A DNA stretch of 64,000 nt from Rapana venosa (GCA_028751875.1 CM054159.1:6549239-6613238), one strand, 5' to 3'; shown: positions 9,745 through 20,798, numbered from the stretch's first letter. Notes: generated from the letters alone by a model not told the origin. Made by a program: numbers and translations.

Positions 9745-9831
9745 AGGCGGGGACAGTGATTGTAAAAAGCACATGGGTGCTTATTCATTATCTCAAAATA
9801 AAGACAAGAATGTGTCATTGTCATTGTCATT
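9745..9831 (+). mobile_element. SINE family B, 3' tail
   Basis: GGCGGGGACAGTGATTG, TAAAAAGCACATGGGTGC, TTATTCATTATCTCAAAATA, then TGTCATTGTCATTGTCATT. It is followed without a gap by CT then TG arrays to about 10,008. Confidence 0.85.
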
Positions 9832-10008
9832 CTCTCTCTCTCTCTCTCCTCTCTCTTCTCTCTCTCTCTCTCTCTCTCTTCTCCTCTCTATCTCTCTCGC
9901 TCTTACTCTCTCTCTCTCTCGTGTGTGTGGTGTTGTGTGTGTGTGTGTTTGTGCTGTGTGTGTGTGTGTGTTGTCGGTGTGTGTGTGTTGTGTTAGTGTG
10001 ATGGTGTT
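9832..10008. repeat. (CT)n then (TG)n arrays
   Basis: CT array to about 9,920, then interrupted TG to 10,008, starting exactly at the SINE terminus. Confidence 0.95.
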
Positions 10009-10012
10009 GTGG

Positions 10013-10240
10013 AAAGTCAAAGTCAAGTCTAAAGGTCAAACTTTTTATTTTCAGATGGTACATTGAATAATGCAGTGCATTTTTTTTTTTCATCAAGCCA
10101 TCTTCAAAAGAAAAAAAAAAGAGGGAAAAAAAGATAATATATAATTATGCAGACATAGAATAAAAAACCTAATCAATTATAAACCATACACCTCAAACAA
10201 GACGAGAAGACCAATAATATTATGATACATGGCATTAAAA
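10013..10240. repeat. interspersed repeat end, copy 2 of the 1,285 family
   Basis: AAAGTCAAAGTCAAGTC, then TTTTTATTTTCAGATGG, TACATTGAATAATGCAG and ATCAAGCCATC match 1,285-1,390 in order. An ACCAATAATATTA block at 10,211-10,223 matches about 1,410. Probably the 3' end of a minus-strand LINE or SINE. Confidence 0.6.
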
Positions 10241-10379
10241 ACAAAATAACCAAACAAAAACCTCTGAACAATATTAAACCGATACCATTCAAATATTTTT
10301 TTACATGTCTTGAAAAATTATCCAACCCAGATACAAACAAAACAAGCACAAAGAAAAACCAACCAAAACAAACACTATG

Positions 10380-10850
10380 ACATGAAGACAATATAAAAAA
10401 AAACCCCACACAATACTTTCCCCCCCCCCTCCCTCACCCTACACACCACACACACACCACACAACACACACACAACACACACATCACACACACACACACA
10501 ACCACACACCATCACACACACACACCCTTCAATCATACAACAACTCGAATTAAACCAAACAAAAAAGATAAACCAACAAGACAACCACAACAAACACAAC
10601 AAACACAACATACGTACACAACTAACACAGCGACAATTAACAAACATAAAACAAAAAATAACAGCCAAAACAAATTACAGAACCAATATAGAAGTAACAA
10701 ATCCCCGAAAAAAGAGTCACCATACCCCCCTCCCCCTCCCCAAGGAAAACCACCCTAAAACAAGGAAAACCCAAAACAAAAACGAACAAAATGCAAACTA
10801 AAACCAGAACTCTACCCCCAACACCACCACCAATAACAAGAACAACCAAA
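10380..10850. repeat. A/C-only low-complexity tract with (CA)n core
   Basis: Plus strand is almost free of G and T: AAC, ACA and CCC blocks with a CA array at about 10,440-10,525. Open frames on the complement are compositional. Confidence 0.85.
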
Positions 10851-11639
10851 TGGTATTATATAAACAAAGGAAACAGCTGTATAGAATTCCTTTTAATCAT
10901 TTATTACACTTATCATACTGTACAACACCCTCACCCATATCACCTCCAACACACATATTTATACGCTCATAATTATATAATGGATAACACAGAAATAACC
11001 CGACTTTGGATTCAGTGAATGGTTGGGTGTGCGCGCGCGCGCGTTGATGTGCTTCTTCCAAAGCGAGCTTAGCTGCATTTCTCATGCTTCACACACAACA
11101 CACACACACAACAGTGTTATCTGTCCCTCAGTAAGACTTTAGGTCAATACTTGGCTATGATCGCTCCATTGCTCAAGCTGCAAACCATATAATTTTGAAT
11201 CTGTGTCTTATAAAATATTAATAATCAAATTATTACGAATTTTCAAAAACTTTGATTGGCAGGAGATGAGAGAGGAGAGAAGAGAGAGAGAGTGAGAGAG
11301 AGAGAGAGGACCTACCCATGCAATGAAATTCAATGGGCCGCCTGACAGGTAGGAAATCCCCAGTGACTGAACGACCGACCTTTGCATCATCAAAGTATTA
11401 AAAAAAAAAAAATAAAAACAGGGGGGGAGGGAAAGTACACAGGCGGGATCGGTTATTTTTGTGTTTGTTTTTTTGTTTTTATTTTTTTTGTTTTTTCGTT
11501 TTGGTTTTGAGTGTGCTTTGATTGTTAGGTTTTTTCTTTTTTTTCTTTCTTTTTTTCAGTTTGTTTTGGTTTTGTGTGTTATGTTTTTTTGTTTTGTATG
11601 ATTTGTTCTTGTGCTAGGAGCTCCGTGGTCTGAGGTGGG
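10851..11639. other. non-coding with small GC, CA, GA and T-rich repeats
   Basis: Includes GCGCGCGCGCGCG at about 11,031-11,043, CA at 11,090-11,111, GA at about 11,265-11,308 and a T-rich block at 11,455-11,600. Nothing else recognised. Confidence 0.5.
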
Positions 11640-11760
11640 GACCAGATGGACAAAATTCACAAAACTGCATACACCCGGGGATTGTTAAAAAAAGAAAAAA
11701 AGCCTGAGTACTTATTCCCATTATCCTCGAAATAACGAATAAAAAAACAAAAATGTCATA
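11640..11760 (+). mobile_element. SINE family B, 3' half
   Basis: ACCAGATGGACAAAATTCAC, AAAACTGCATACACCCGGGG, ATTGTTAAAAA, GAGTACTTATTCCCATTATC, CTCGAAATAACGAAT. This matches the reverse complement of the 62,258-62,568 element and the copy at 51,786. Confidence 0.8.
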
Positions 11761-11805
11761 AATGATGAGATTTCGCGTATGCAACAGTTTGGTTTAGAGT
11801 CTTCT

Positions 11806-11940
11806 CCCAAAAGACTTGACATTCAGTTCGATTTTCTCCATTCAAACTGGAAAGAATGTAAGGGTGGGAAGCGAACTCAATGCATTCAAGTTTATTTATG
11901 AGGCAGGTTGTGTGAACGTCTTATGAGACCGTCTCTGTTC
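11806..11940 (-). mobile_element. SINE family B, head and body in opposite orientation
   Basis: GACTTGACATTCAGTTCGAT, AACTGGAAAGAATGTAAGGG, TGGGAAGCGAACTCAATG and GAACGTCTTATGAGACCGTC match the 5' half of the minus-strand element at 62,455-62,560 in order. It sits 46 bp from a plus-strand 3' half, so a SINE pair was rearranged or truncated here. Confidence 0.6.
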
Positions 11941-12430
11941 ATTTCATTTCGGGCAGACGACAGAATTGAACTTTCGGATAAGGTGAGAGTCTTGACATAA
12001 AAAGGAAATAGGGCTACCACGGTAGGGAAATTCTGTCATTTTGTTTATTTCGTTTTAAATTATTTTGGTGGGCCGGGGGATGTTACTTGTCTTTTTCTTT
12101 GGTGTATGAGATTTTTTTCCTCCTCTTTTAAAAATAATTTATAAAAACTTGTTGGCTTGTTTTCAGTTCTAGAATTCTCTCTGTGGTTATAGTGTTTTTC
12201 TTCATTTTGCTCGCCTCAGTCCCCTTACGCCGTTTTTGTTTTTCCTTTTCTGTTTGTGTGTGTTTTGTTTTGTTTTGATTAATTGTTTGGTGGGTTTTTG
12301 TTTTAGTGTTTTTTGTTGTTGTTGTTGTTTTTTTTTGGCTTGTTTTTTTTTGGGGGGGGGAGAGTGGAGGTCAACAAAGGGTGTAGATTGGTGACCACGA
12401 TGAATGATGATTGATTATGATTATGATGAT
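11941..12430. other. T-rich non-coding, GTT run
   Basis: Contains T-rich and TTGTTGTTGTTGTTG blocks near 12,315-12,330 and a G8-9 run near 12,353. No gene. Confidence 0.5.
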
Positions 12431-12949
12431 GGTGGATCGGTGGTCAGAGGTAACGCGCCTGTCTAGAAGCGAAAAAGTCAGGTTGAAGTGTGCGGCGGTT
12501 TCCCGTACCCCGTTTGGACCGGAAATTTTTCCCCCATCCATTAGACCATGAGTGGTTTGGTCTGGGCGCTAAGGTCTTCGGATGTGTAGACGATATAAAC
12601 CATGGTCCCGTGATGTTAACACGTAATTATTTGCGCACGTAAAAAAACCCCCGGCAACAAGAGAGTTGTCCATGCAAAATTCTTAGAAAAAGTCACTCAT
12701 GATAGGGAAACAAATACAGTTGCAGCAAAAAAAAAAAAAAATGAAAGGGTGAAAGGGTGGCGCAGCGCTAAAGTGGCGACGCTGTTTCTCCGCTCTCCCC
12801 GGGGAGAAGCGCCCGAATTCCACGGAGAGAAATCTGCCGTGACTTAAAGTGGTTTATGAAATAAAAATCTGAGTGCTTTGAATTGTTGCTTTACAAGATT
12901 CAGCGCTCTATAAAATTCCATACATTCTTATTATTATTATTATTATTAT
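12431..12949 (+). mobile_element. tRNA-derived SINE family A, near full length
   Basis: The head shows a tRNA-type A box (GGTGGTCAGAGGTAACGCGC) and a decayed B-box area (GCGGTTTCCCGTACCCCG). The body has the blocks GGTCCCGTGATG, GCGCACGTAAAAAAACCC, CGGCAACAAGAGAGTTGTCC, then CTCTCCCCGGGGAGAAG and CCCGAATTCCACGGAGAG. The tail reads TTGTTGCTTTACAAGATTC, AGCGCTCTATAAAATTCC and ends in (TTA)n. I know this body from molluscan genomes. Transcribed by Pol III and mobilised by a partner LINE. Confidence 0.85.
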
Positions 12950-13819
12950 TTCATCTTATCATTATGTTTTGTATGTTTCTTCCTTGATTTTTTTCTTCAC
13001 ATAATGGATTACGAGCGTTAATTGTTTACGTTTTGATATCAAGGAGTAGGAATTCATTTACTAGTAATCACACACCTCACACACACACAACACACACACA
13101 CACAAAACACACCACTTCATTAATTTTTTTGTTTCCGATTATCCATGTTTGTTACGTTCACCCTAGACCCTCACCTTCATTTCGTGTGGGACAGCACTGC
13201 GCCTGACATAAAAACTGCAGACACCAACCACCACACACACACCACTCCATCGGTAATGGTGTCATCTTGGTTTGTTTTAGTGTCGTTTTGCTCCCGGGAT
13301 TAGCCTATCCAATCTTGAATCACTTCTGTACAGTCAGTGTGAGTAACGTGTAGAGGCTATAATAATATGTTGTATGCTGCTAGCACTACAAGGCCACGTC
13401 TTCAGCTTAGTGTGTGCTCATGCGTGCTCTTGTAATTTATGTAACAGGCGCGCGCGCGGCCGCGCGCGCTTTCCGTCGTGTGTGTGTGAATGTGTTGTGT
13501 AAAGACGGACTGTTCCTTTGAGTGTCCCTAGGTCGGAACTAGGCTTTCAGGAATCAGGATACTTGCACTGCATTGATTTTGACATTAAAGGAGTGGCGCT
13601 TCGCGATGACATGCATTTTTGGGGTAGTGACATTTTTAACGAACTGGTTATCTTAAACATAGGTTTCTGTGTAAAAATTTCAGTACTCTGGAGAACTTTG
13701 GTCAATGAATAAGTGTCTTGAAGGAGAAAAAACAATAATATTGATTAGGGTGGGCTAGCATGAATTCATCTTTCAAACGCTCGACTTGTCCAGCTAACCC
13801 TCGGTACTAGTTGTGGGAA
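12950..13819. other. non-coding with CA repeats
   Basis: CA arrays at about 13,070-13,110. A 64-codon plus frame at 13,518-13,712 has an equally long frame on the other strand and no recognisable motif. No gene supported. Confidence 0.5.
13450..13469. repeat. 20-bp perfect GC palindrome with NotI site
   Basis: GCGCGCGCGGCCGCGCGCGC: the 10 bases on the left are the exact reverse complement of those on the right. It can form a cruciform or Z-DNA. Confidence 0.95.
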
Positions 13820-13913
13820 TGTTGCATCAAGTGTTACAGTTTTAATTTGTACTGCACTGTATCAGATGTTGTATCAAGGTTTACAGTGTTGCTTTGTACT
13901 GCACTGTATCAGG
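13820..13913. repeat. 47-bp tandem duplication
   Basis: TGTTGCATCAAGTGTTACAG… (13,820-13,866) is followed by TGTTGTATCAAGGTTTACAG… (13,867-13,913); both end TTTGTACTGCACTGTATCAG. A few substitutions separate them. Confidence 0.85.
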
Positions 13914-14966
13914 TTAAAACAAAAAAAAAAGCACCAAATTATAGGGGCCATATTGGGTAAAATGAGTAGGCTCGTGTCTTCTCACTGCAAGGAGGAGGTC
14001 TCTGCAGCTGGCTCAGTCGAACAATTCTGACTTCCAGGGCAGTTCAGTATTTAATAGTTCATACAAGAACCAAAAAACTAATTTCAGTTTTGCTTGAAAC
14101 GGCAATAGAATGGGCCAGGGTACTAAGCAGATAACAATACAAGAGTGAGAAGGGACTGAGAGGTGAGGGAAGAAGGCCATAACATAGGGAGTGGTGATAG
14201 GAAAGGGACGTTTCTAACACAGAATTTCCAGACAATGGGCAATACTATTTATACTGAAAGAGCTCCTCCCGATATTCCCTCGGGGGGGGGGAGGGGGGGG
14301 GTGGGGGGGATCAGGATATGACTTTATTGTACGGACCTACTGATCACTTAGATAGGTCTTTTCTCCCTCAGTACTTTTCAGTTATATTGCTAATCGATTT
14401 ATGATTTTTGGGGGTTTTTTTGTTTGTTTGTCTAGACATGTCCCAGTGGCAATATAGTACAGTATGAAAGTGAAGAAAGTAGTTCCCTTTGAGAATGAGC
14501 GGTTAAAAACACTTGACTGTGGCGTGATTGCATAATGGGTAGTGCATCAGGTATAGGAATGAAATGTGATGGGGTAGGTGGATGGTTACACCACTTCGCC
14601 CATTTTCCGTCGCTGTTTGTTGTTTCACTCTTTGTTTGGGTCATGACAGAATGCTTGGCAGTATCTTCCAGTGAACTTTATCTGCAACGTGCGATTCAAT
14701 ACGAGCATTACATATAATTATAATTTTGTTTGGAGGTTTGACTTTCTGGCAGGCTTTGTTGGTAACACAATCATCGTCGAGTCACTTTCTTGCGTTACTC
14801 CAGCTAGTAATGTGGGTTGGTGGTTCTCAGGGCGCCCCAAGCATCATTTGTATGGCTGTGGGAGGCAGTGACTGCCTTGGTTGAACATTTTTGTGGACAG
14901 TTTTTCATGCTCATACAAAAAGAGTTAGTTCCATTTTTTCGTGGTTTCGTCAGTTGAACACACACA
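13914..14966. other. non-coding, poly-G tract inside
   Basis: High-complexity sequence with a G-rich tract at about 14,281-14,309 (G-quadruplex-prone). Short open frames have no recognisable motif. Confidence 0.5.
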
Positions 14967-15360
14967 AGACCGCTTAAAGCAATGGGCCTGTCTAGAATGC
15001 GAACAATCCGGGTCGGGTTGTAGTGCGTGGTTCGTATCCCGTTTGGCCCGAAAATTTTTCCCATCCTTAGACCATGGTGGTGGTCGGGCGCTAGACTTTC
15101 GGATGAGACGATAAACCGATGGTCCCGTGGCTACACAAAATTTTCATGCGCACGTAAAATAACCCAAGCAACAGAGAGTTGTCCCTGGCAAAAATATCTT
15201 AGCAAAAGCACTTGATACGGGAAACAAATTACAGTGGCAGACAAAAACAAAAAAAAGGGTGGTTGGCGCCTTGCTCTTGTGGCTACGCGCTCTCCCCGGG
15301 GAGAGCAGCCCGAATTCCGCAGAGAAAATCTCGTGACCTTAATAGTTGGTATCAAATAAT
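14967..15360 (+). mobile_element. tRNA-derived SINE family A, second copy
   Basis: The head includes TGGGCCTGTCTAGAATGCGA and a B-box-like GTGGTTCGTATCCCG. The body blocks are GATGGTCCCGTGGCTAC, GCGCACGTAAAATAACCC, AAGCAACAGAGAGTTGTCCC, CTCTCCCCGGGGAGAGCAG and CCCGAATTCCGCAGAGAA. The 3' TTA tail is missing; it ends near ATCAAATAATAAAA. Same orientation as, and about 2.5 kb from, the 12,431 copy; the two differ at many sites, so they are independent insertions. Confidence 0.85.
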
Positions 15361-15384
15361 AAAAAAAACCGGACAAACAGACAG

Positions 15385-15495
15385 GACAGACAGCACACAC
15401 ACACACCACACACTCACACACATCCAACACACTCACACACAGAGAGAGAAGAGAGACCTACGGAGAAGAGAGGAGAGAGAGAGAGAGAGAGATCG
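15385..15495. repeat. (CA)n and (GA)n arrays
   Basis: CA repeats with CTCA interruptions followed by GA repeats, beginning shortly after the SINE 3' end. Confidence 0.9.
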
Positions 15496-15984
15496 CCGTG
15501 ACGGGTTATGGCAGTTTTATAATATGAAGTCTTGTTCAATCTTAAATCAGCGTTTTTATTTTCTTACTTGTTGTGTCCTTTAAAATTCAGCACTGCTTTG
15601 AACACAACAGAAAGATCATTTTCCTCTCATAACAGCAGGTGATAATGGCACATAGGGCCATGATTATAGAGATGTAATAATTTTTTTTTACTCTTCCTTT
15701 GCCTGTAAGTTGAAGTCGGTACTTCTCTGGTTAATATAGGCAAGTTGAAGCTCGTTGCCCTGAGGTTCAGTCTGATAGGTCACAAGGTACTCAGTTGTAC
15801 CACACAGCCTTTGGACAATGTATACCACATGGCTCGGATAAGAACTGAGTGGGGGCATCTTTCTGGTTTCGTTCCTTGATAGAGATCAAGTCCACCCTGA
15901 TGAGATGTTGTGAGTGTGTGTGCGTGTGTAGGCGACCGTTGTTTTTTTTAAAAAAAAAACACATTATTTTAATTTTAATTTATT
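15496..15984. other. non-coding, nothing recognised
   Basis: High-complexity sequence with a short TG run near 15,915; no gene. Confidence 0.5.
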
Positions 15985-16340
15985 TTTTTATAACGAGGAT
16001 ATAAACGGGAATAATCACTTATGTGCATTTTTTTTTTACACCCAAGTCCGTGTGTAAGCGGTTTTGTCAATTTTGTCATCTGTTTCCCTTCAGCACACAC
16101 TGGCTAACTCTTACGAAAAGCGGAAAGGTTTTAAACTTGTCTAGGTGCGACAAGATGTTCGTTGCTGTGCGTTCTACATCACACGACCTCGGTTTGTACG
16201 TCTCATCCGAAGGACTTTTGGGTGAGTGGAGTGGCAGACTGTTGTTAATCCAGGGGAAAATATCACCTTGAACGGGGAATCGAACCCGGGTCGTCAGATT
16301 GCGAGCGCAATAGTTGTAACCACTGGCGGTCCCGTCCCTC
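15985..16340 (-). mobile_element. SINE family B, nearly full length, minus strand
   Basis: Read on the minus strand, the head has a tRNA-like A box (GCCAGTGGTTACAACTATTG) and a canonical B box (GGGTTCGATTCCCCG). The body follows (reverse of CGGTTTGTACGTCTCATCCG and CACACACTGGCTAACTC), then the 3' module with TGTAAAAAAAAAATGCACAT, AAGTGATTATTCCCG and CTCGTTATAA. Of the window's family B copies it shows the clearest internal promoter. No GTCATT tail remains. Confidence 0.85.
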
Positions 16341-16544
16341 AATACAGGTTTGTAGGGACATTCGGACTTCCAGGATAGTGTCTAAACACAAAATGCATTT
16401 GCATGTAGTTTTTTAAAAGGAAAAAAAAAAAGTAAGCTGTTCTACGCGTATGGCACGAATGGCCTAATTTTCCAAAAGCGAAAGGTTTTTGTTATTAGTA
16501 TAAAAAAAAATTTCATTTTTTGGTTTTTTGGAATGAGTTTTTAA

Positions 16545-16745
16545 TGTGTGTGCAGGATTTTCTGCATGCCCTCGCAGAAGTAACCTTCTGCTTGTAGTGT
16601 CATCAAAGGAATGATGGGGGATTGGAGTCAGTATGATTGTTAACTCCAAGGTAAATCTCCCAAAACTGGCACATCTGCAGGTGGCGTGTCCCAGAGCTGT
16701 AGATCACGAAGTGAAACGCTCAAACCACTAGGCTAGTCTTCTCCC
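16545..16745 (-). mobile_element. tRNA-like SINE head, other or decayed family
   Basis: The minus strand reads GAAGACTAGCCTAGTGGTTT, GAGCGTTTCACTTCGTGATC, TACAGCTCTGGGACACGCC: a good A box with a decayed B box. The body does not match families A or B. Possible SINE; limits uncertain. Confidence 0.5.
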
Positions 16746-17224
16746 ACTGACATATCTAAAAGAATTTTGAATTCTAATGACATCCGTTGCACACACACAC
16801 ACGCACAAAATCATTCGTGTGCTTCAGTTTGTAGACACTTCTCATTATTCATAATGCTTAGAAGGCTGCATATAGCGATTGGTAAATCCGTTCGACTTCA
16901 TCCCATGACGTCAATACACTTGTGGGTTTTGATCTTGGCTGCCATGGTGGGATTTGAATAGGGGGTGGAAATTTAATTTTTTACAATTCTCCTACAGTCA
17001 ACCAAGTGTGCCCACAAGCAGGTGTGCTCCTAGATTTTAGGATTTCCTTACTTTTGTTTGTTAACTTTATATGTGTTTATTTGGTATCAATTATATACAT
17101 GCAGAACCTCACCCAAACTATGCCTATGAATATGTTACTTTTTCCAGATTGTTTATGGGTTTCCAGAAAATATACTCACGAACTATACTCAACATACATC
17201 TTTTTGCAGTCAGAAAATTTGCTC

Positions 17225-17725
17225 TAACCCCCTTCCATGCGTATGAGCAAAAAACAAGAAAAAACCCAACAAAAACACAACCTCAAAAACACACCCACTA
17301 ACAAAACATAGAGAGATTCCGGTGAACACCCCCTCCAACAACAAAAACCAAAAAATCCGATCTAACACAAAACCCACATGAGGAAAAAAAAAAACGAGCC
17401 GTAAACAACGAACCACCCCCAAAAACACAAACAAAAAAAAAAAAAACCACCAAACCCCCACACACCCACAAAAAAAAAAAAAAAGAAAAAAAACCAATTG
17501 ACCCCACCCACCCAAAACCACTTTGTTACACCAACACCCCACAAACAAACACCCAAAAAAACAAGAACCACAGACAAAATCTATATAGTTTCATAGCCAA
17601 ACCCCAACAAACACAAAACACAACCCCACCACGCCCCCACCCCCCAACACACCCAACAAAAGAGCACACAAAAACAACAAAATACAAAAACCCAAAACAA
17701 AACAACAAAAAAAACCAATACACAT
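17225..17725. repeat. A/C-only low-complexity tract
   Basis: About 500 bp of AAAAC, AACCC and CACA blocks with very few G or T on the plus strand. Long Phe/Val/Gly frames on the complement are compositional. Confidence 0.85.
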
Positions 17726-20697
17726 AGACACAGAACCCTATCAGATCGTACGTTAAGAGCGCTATGTCATAAACATAAATCCAAGTTGAAATGCTTAACT
17801 TCTCTATTTGTACACAATAAAAACAATATTGTCAAACGGGAAATTAGAGCCTTTAAGAACACAAACTATATCGATAACAACATACATTGTACCTCTCAAA
17901 CAATAATCAAGACTAAACAGAAAGAAAAGAAGACAGAAAAACACGAGAGAAAGAAATCGATAAGAAAAGAGAATAGAAAAAAAAATAAAGATAGAGCTAA
18001 CAAGAGGGAAGAAAAAACTCCAAGCTAGATAGTGTAATACCTAAATCGTTGATAACACCTCTCCAGAGAATCGCATGGAAAGAAAAAGACTGTGCAGCCT
18101 CAACCCCCTGTCCTCGTAGCTATCAACGCATAAGATGAAGCTATTAAAAGAAAATATATCAATAAAAAACTCTCCCACTTCAAGTCATAATATTATACGC
18201 AGGTCTACAAAAGGAATAGAAAGTAGCTAATGAAGATATGTAAGTGTACACCCGAACATCGACACCTTAACCAGAATAAGCACATAGTAACAAACTTGCC
18301 ATACGACTAAAATGCCTTACTCGTCTAAGCTGTCTTCATTCGAAAAAAGACAGCCTCACAACTCAACTACCTGTGGATATATATATAAACATATCAAGAT
18401 ATCAGCTGTCTGGAAATAACAACAAACCAAGCCCATACTCCGACCCCTCGTCCTGGATCACATCGTCGCCTCCCTCCAAACAACCTCCACTCCAGCCTAT
18501 CAACCCCGTTATGAAATGGAGTCAGTTCAGTATGCTAATTCCCTGGAGCACAATCAATGTGAGACCGATGATCCGTCATACTCTATGCAAAGATGCCACT
18601 CTCTACAATCTAACTAAAAATAGATGCAGTGTCAAACAGATATAACGTGACTCCCACAGCGATATGGAGTGATAAGCCTTGGAAGGGGACCGACACTCCT
18701 TCACAATACCTAAACACACACACACCAACAACCACACAAACACAACACACACACACACACAACCACACATTACGCCGGCGCACACACACACACACCACAC
18801 ACACACAACTCACACGTTGCGCGCGCTGATAAACACATACGAAAGCATCCCACACTTGAACCTACAGACAACACACAAGGCGCGTGAAAAATTCAATATT
18901 TGCAGAAATACACACGACCTCATCGAGACTACTTGACTCTGTACCTAGACCAAGAAGTTCCACCATGGAACAATGCGTCCTCGATGCAAAACGAAATATA
19001 GCAAGATAGCAAAAACACCAAAATACCCAGGCAAGTTTTGGAAACACTATCATGAAGCTGAGACGGTGAAGGTACAGAGGTTACTAATTTTCGAATACGA
19101 AAGACGACTTCAGATAACTAGCGATACAAAGAGTCTCAGTCCTCAAAACTGGTACCGAATATGGGACATACGTGACATGGTCTAAGTAATTTTGAATTAA
19201 AGTTTGGTATGCATGGCAATCAGAATAGTTAAAAAATGAGGAACGCAGTTTGGACAGAGAATTACACAGGCTCAAAAGAATACGGATTAAGGTCAGCAGC
19301 TAGTATAAGAAGGATTGCGGTTTGTGTGAGTAAGTCAAGAGGAACACAATAGATGGCAATTTTTTAGATAGATAGCCCTATTATTAGGACCGGCTCAAGC
19401 CAATGTGACGAGATTAATGACATAAGTAGTTGCTTTAATTTGATGCAAATTTCAGGAAAAAAAATGCGAGACCCATTATCTGAGGGCACTCGGAGCATTC
19501 AGTTTTAATCTGACGGCGCATTTGGAGCGAACGATGGTGAGCAAGAACAGAGGAGAAAAGCAGAGGTGAAAAAGGCCCTGTGTCACACTTTCCTGAGGTT
19601 CGAGCACTACATAGAAGGGAAATCATTGTGGTCATTTTTGAGTCGTAGACTTGCGAGAAAAAGTCCAGAGACACATCGTCACAAGAACACATATGAGATA
19701 TCGACACCAAGAGTCAGACAGTCAGACAGAGACAAGCAGGCAAATGTGACAGAGAAGTAGATATTAAATCGTCTAATAAGAAAGAAAGATCAAAATAAAG
19801 TGATATAGAGCCTAACAGGGTATGAAGAGAGAGATGAAGGACGGGAGGGGAAGGTCAGTGGTGGGAGGATGACTGAAACTGATAGACCTGACAGATAGAC
19901 TGACAATAGACGAAAAAAGAAAATATGTCCCGTCGAAATTACAATTGCAACCAGAAACCGCCAAGAAATATTTCCTAAATACACTACAATAATTGTGTCT
20001 GCCCCTCCTCTCAAAGTTTATATTTTTAATTACAGTCGTTTCTTTAATTGATTTTAGGAAAGCTGTATATCGAACATAAGACAACATGCCATAAATATTT
20101 ATGATGGCTTCTAAAATTGATTTGGGACGATTTGATTGAGATTTTATAAGAGTTAAATTTTTTAGGGTTTGTGCAATTCCGTTGAGGAGTTTTTGAACGG
20201 TCGCATGCCCGTGGATAATAGAATTTGTATGCAAGCGCTCTGATTTGTTTGATGATTAGCTTGTCAAGATTAAGCGCTTGTAAAAATTCTATCATTATTA
20301 TCATCATATTGTTGTTGGCGTTATTTTTTTAAAGAGGCCTAGTAATAAAAAATTTATTGGTGTGTTGCCACATGCTCTAACGCTGTATCACGCGCCATAC
20401 TTGTCGCCAGTGCACGCGAAATAGCATGCTGTGTGTCTGTTGTTCCCAGGGAATAGAATTCTGTCTGGTAGATGGACGAATGGATGATGAGGGGAGGGAC
20501 GGTGAGGTGGAAAAAACGGGAGTAAATCTGATGGATGCAGAGACAGAGGCTGAGAAAGCCCTATCTCTAGTGACCTGTGAGAAGGGATTAACATTGAGAT
20601 TGGAAGGTGTGATGAACGAGAGAGTTATTTTGACGAGAGGAGAGAGACGAGCCTTCTTGTAGATCTCTGACAGAGGGGAGAGAGAGAGGAGGAGAGG
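17726..20697. other. non-coding, (CA)n at 18,712-18,812
   Basis: A-rich to 18,030, then high-complexity sequence with a CA array interrupted by CGCCGGCGC. Several 60-140-residue frames exist on both strands, none with a motif I recognise. A short LIDFRKAVYRT reading near 20,046 resembles an RT motif A but has no RT neighbours. Confidence 0.4.
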
Positions 20698-20708
20698 TGC
20701 TCTCTGTA
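20698..20708. other. 11-bp spacer at the duplication junction
   Basis: TGCTCTCTGTA separates the end of copy 1 from the start of copy 2. It matches neither the left flank of copy 1 nor the right flank of copy 2. Unit plus spacer is 16,384 bp. Confidence 0.95.
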
Positions 20709-20798
20709 CTTGAGAACACACAGAACGATAACGCCTCCATCCCCATACCAATAAATTATAGGCCTACTGACATAAAAAACACGAAACAAACAAAACCA

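Larger units (their letters stand above)
4325..20697 (+). repeat. 16,373-bp direct duplication, copy 1
   Basis: The sequence from CTTGAGAACACACAG (4,325) to GGAGGAGAGG (20,697) recurs at 20,709-37,081. Offset is 16,384 bp throughout. All open frames I compared keep identical length and translation, and long homopolymers are identical. Left flank (…AAACATACAT) and right flank (TGCTCTCTGTA) differ from those of copy 2. Contents: LINE remnant, SINEs and microsatellites, described below. Either a very young tandem duplication or an assembly artefact. Confidence 0.95.

Noticed and set aside
16270..16340. tRNA gene (good B box GGTTCGATTCC, reversed)
   Set aside because: No acceptor or anticodon stems can be drawn, and the sequence continues into the family B SINE body found elsewhere.
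17210..17723. Phe/Val/Gly-rich hydrophobic frames on the minus strand, like small membrane proteins
   Set aside because: Direct result of the A/C-only tract; all frames show the same bias.
20030..20310. RT motif A-like reading LIDFRKAVYRT and a Lys/Ile-rich minus frame
   Set aside because: No other RT block in order on either side; eleven residues followed by a stop is within chance.
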